Source: Pseudoalteromonas undina (GTDB lineage Bacteria; Pseudomonadota; Gammaproteobacteria; Enterobacterales; Alteromonadaceae). From it: DNA of 64,000 nt. Position numbers and translations under genes: made by a program. The stretch covers positions 1,922,001 to 1,986,000 of the forward strand of contig NZ_AHCF03000003.1 of the NCBI RefSeq assembly GCF_000238275.3. Reading direction: 5' to 3'. Positions 62,619 to 64,000 of the stretch are shown one piece after another. Below the pieces are notes generated by a model that saw only the letters and a program-made list of their open reading frames with translations, was not told the origin of the DNA and searched no databases. Position 1 is the first letter of the stretch. The number at the start of each line of letters is the position of its first letter.

Positions 62619-63776
62619 ATGAGTGAATTAACTATTGGCGTAATTGGAACATCACGTAAAACAGATGAAAGACGCTACCCTATTCATCCTGCGCATTTAA
62701 TGCGTATACCTGAAAAACTCAGAAAAAATATGATTTTTGAGCAAGGTTATGGCGCGGCATTTAATATGAGCGACGAAGAAATTGCAGCACTGACAGGCGG
62801 CATTGCCACCCGCAGTGATATTTTAACCCAATTAGGCACCGTCATTATTGCCAAACCAGTGCTTGCTGATTTACAAGAACTTAAAGAAGGCGGCACAATT
62901 TGGGGCTATGTACATTGCGTACAACAACAAGCAATTACCCAAGCTGCCCTTGATAGAAAGCTTACTCTTATTGCCTTTGAAGACATGTTTGTATGGTCAC
63001 CACAGGGAAATGTTGGCCGTCATACTTTTTATAAAAACAATGAAATGGCTGGTTATTGTGCGGTGTTACATGCTCTGCAACTAAAAGGCATTGATGGCCA
63101 TTACGGTAATCAACGTAAAACCATTATTTTTAGTTTTGGCGCTGTTAGCCGAGGCGCTATTTATGCATTAAAAGCTCATGGTTTTAGAGATATTACAATT
63201 TGTATACAGCGCCCCGATCATGAAGTGCGTGAAGAAGTACTTGATTGTCATTATGTTAAAGTACGCCCAGGCATTGAAGGCGAAGCTCGCATGATGGTGG
63301 TTGAGCACGATGGGTCGCAGCGCCCGCTTACTGAGCTTATTAGCGAAGCTGACATTATTGTTAATGGCACCTACCAAGAAACCGCAAACCCCGTCAATTT
63401 TGTGATTGAATCTGAAGCCAATTGCTTAAAACCCAATAGCCTTATAATAGATGTAAGTTGTGATGAAGGAATGGGATTCTTTTTTGCAAAGCCAACAACA
63501 TTTAAACACCCGATGTTTAGCTATAAAACCACGGATTATTACGCGGTTGATCATACCCCTAGCTACTTATGGGAAAGTGCAACGCGCTCTATTTCTGCCG
63601 CGCTCATTGTATACTTGCCAACTGTTTTAGCCGGTCCAGAGCAATGGCAAAAAGACGAAACCATTCGCCGCGCTATCAATATTGAACACGGAATAATTAA
63701 AAACAACGCTATTTTAGCGTTTCAAAACCGTGAAAGTACGCCTCCTTATCACCTGCAAATAGCTGACATAACCTAA
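62619..63776 (+). CDS. AlaDH/PNT-family dehydrogenase, N5-(carboxyethyl)ornithine synthase-like
   Basis: 385 residues. Alanine dehydrogenase/transhydrogenase-type fold: the N-terminal 'IGVIGTSRKTDERRYPIHP' keeps the Arg/Lys substrate loop, and the Rossmann motif is 'IIFSFGAVSRGAIYALKAHGF'. 'DVSCDEGMGFFFAKPTTFKHP' and 'DHTPSYLWESATRSIS' are in the usual AlaDH places (D and H catalytic). The sequence is closer to N5-(carboxyethyl)ornithine synthase, which condenses pyruvate with ornithine, than to true alanine dehydrogenase, but this call is moderate. Strong ribosome site (AAGGATATAGC). Confidence -1.
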   Translation: MSELTIGVIGTSRKTDERRYPIHPAHLMRIPEKLRKNMIFEQGYGAAFNMSDEEIAALTGGIATRSDILTQLGTVIIAKPVLADLQELKEGGTIWGYVHCVQQQAITQAALDRKLTLIAFEDMFVWSPQGNVGRHTFYKNNEMAGYCAVLHALQLKGIDGHYGNQRKTIIFSFGAVSRGAIYALKAHGFRDITICIQRPDHEVREEVLDCHYVKVRPGIEGEARMMVVEHDGSQRPLTELISEADIIVNGTYQETANPVNFVIESEANCLKPNSLIIDVSCDEGMGFFFAKPTTFKHPMFSYKTTDYYAVDHTPSYLWESATRSISAALIVYLPTVLAGPEQWQKDETIRRAINIEHGIIKNNAILAFQNRESTPPYHLQIADIT

Positions 63777-63880
63777 ATTCGGGATAATAAATAATCCCAA
63801 ACGTAACGTGAGTTTTGTTTATTAAATTATTTGGCTTCTATTTTGCAACTATCTATGTAAATAACGCTTTTTAGCTGTTT

Positions 63881-63922
63881 TACCGTGTAGTGTTTACAAC
63901 GTATTGCAAACACTACATGGTA
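63881..63922. promoter_or_regulatory. Long near-palindrome upstream of the last gene
   Basis: TACCGTGTAGTGTTT (63881-63895) pairs with AAACACTACATGGTA (63908-63922), with 14 of 15 Watson-Crick pairs and one G-U. The centre adds CAA/TTG around CGTA. It lies 46 bp before the next start codon. No T run follows, so it is more likely an operator or leader hairpin than a terminator. Confidence -1.
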
Positions 63923-63968
63923 TGACTAATTAACCTAAAAAGCCTACACCCTCAACAAGGAGAACATA

Positions 63969-64000
63969 ATGACGATTAAAAAATCTGCACGTTCAACATG
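63969..64000 (+). CDS. Start of an unidentified gene, cut by the window edge
   Basis: ATG at 63969 preceded by AAGGAGAACATA, a near-perfect ribosome site. Only the first ten residues (MTIKKSARST) are visible. No function can be given. Confidence -1.
   Translation, partial: MTIKKSARST

Noticed and set aside
1..64000. tRNA, rRNA, CRISPR, prophage or restriction/defence islands
   Set aside because: Read through on both strands by eye; nothing with the needed repeats, cloverleaf signals or gene types was seen. A tRNAscan or defence-system search was not possible here.

Overview
The window is about 64 kb of AT-rich gammaproteobacterial chromosome. Gene content, short AT-rich spacers with strong hairpin terminators, Alteromonadales-type TonB receptor and lipoprotein peptidase, and the closeness of the reading frames to known Pseudoalteromonas families all point to a marine Pseudoalteromonas or close relative. 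That assignment is an inference from reading the sequence; no database search was made. I see no rRNA, tRNA, CRISPR array, prophage or intact insertion sequence. One small decayed transposase-like remnant is suspected near 27.9-28.1 kb.

Left part (1-14.5 kb, almost all minus strand): the end of a type IV pilus minor-pilin operon (pilV-pilW-pilX-pilY1, pilY1 running off the left edge), then an AlgZ/AlgR-like LytTR two-component pair, then the conserved housekeeping series ispH-fkpB-lspA-ileS-ribF-murJ with rpsT divergent. From established knowledge, the same order from minor pilins through ispH to rpsT is found in Pseudomonas aeruginosa, where AlgZR lies far away but controls the minor-pilin operon. 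Here the regulators sit beside their likely target. A 20-bp-spaced direct repeat resembling the AlgR box lies between algR and pilV.

14.5-25.5 kb holds single genes: a CheY-like receiver, two small membrane proteins, an Smr nuclease, a GhrA-like dehydrogenase, a two-domain acyltransferase resembling the ornithine-lipid synthase OlsF, dapE, a MATE pump, ompW, a thioesterase and the aromatic amino acid regulator TyrR. 25.5-31 kb is a TyrR/peptide uptake/tyrosine catabolism block (POT transporter, hppD, fahA) with large non-coding gaps. 31-45 kb holds an M23 peptidase-bactofilin pair, a Bcr/CflA pump, a secreted subtilase, a LysE exporter, mgsA, yegD, a periplasmic LigE-type DNA ligase, a HAD phosphatase, a TonB-dependent receptor with a potentially structured leader RNA, and an MscS channel.

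45-54 kb carries lipoprotein enzymes (M3 peptidase, glycerophosphodiesterase), a DMT transporter, a dienelactone hydrolase, a LysR/DJ-1 divergent pair, a rhomboid protease and a YghU-type GST. The most interesting stretch is 54-62.3 kb. A periplasmic binding protein is translationally coupled to a 1101-residue hybrid histidine kinase whose second PAS domain carries the LOV photoreceptor signature with the adduct cysteine. It is followed by an MFS transporter, a flavin-reductase-like protein, a divergent photolyase/cryptochrome and a 44-residue DUF2256 zinc-ribbon protein. Together they suggest a combined ligand and blue-light sensing system beside light-driven DNA repair. The window ends with an AlaDH/PNT-family enzyme and the first codons of another gene preceded by a long near-palindrome.
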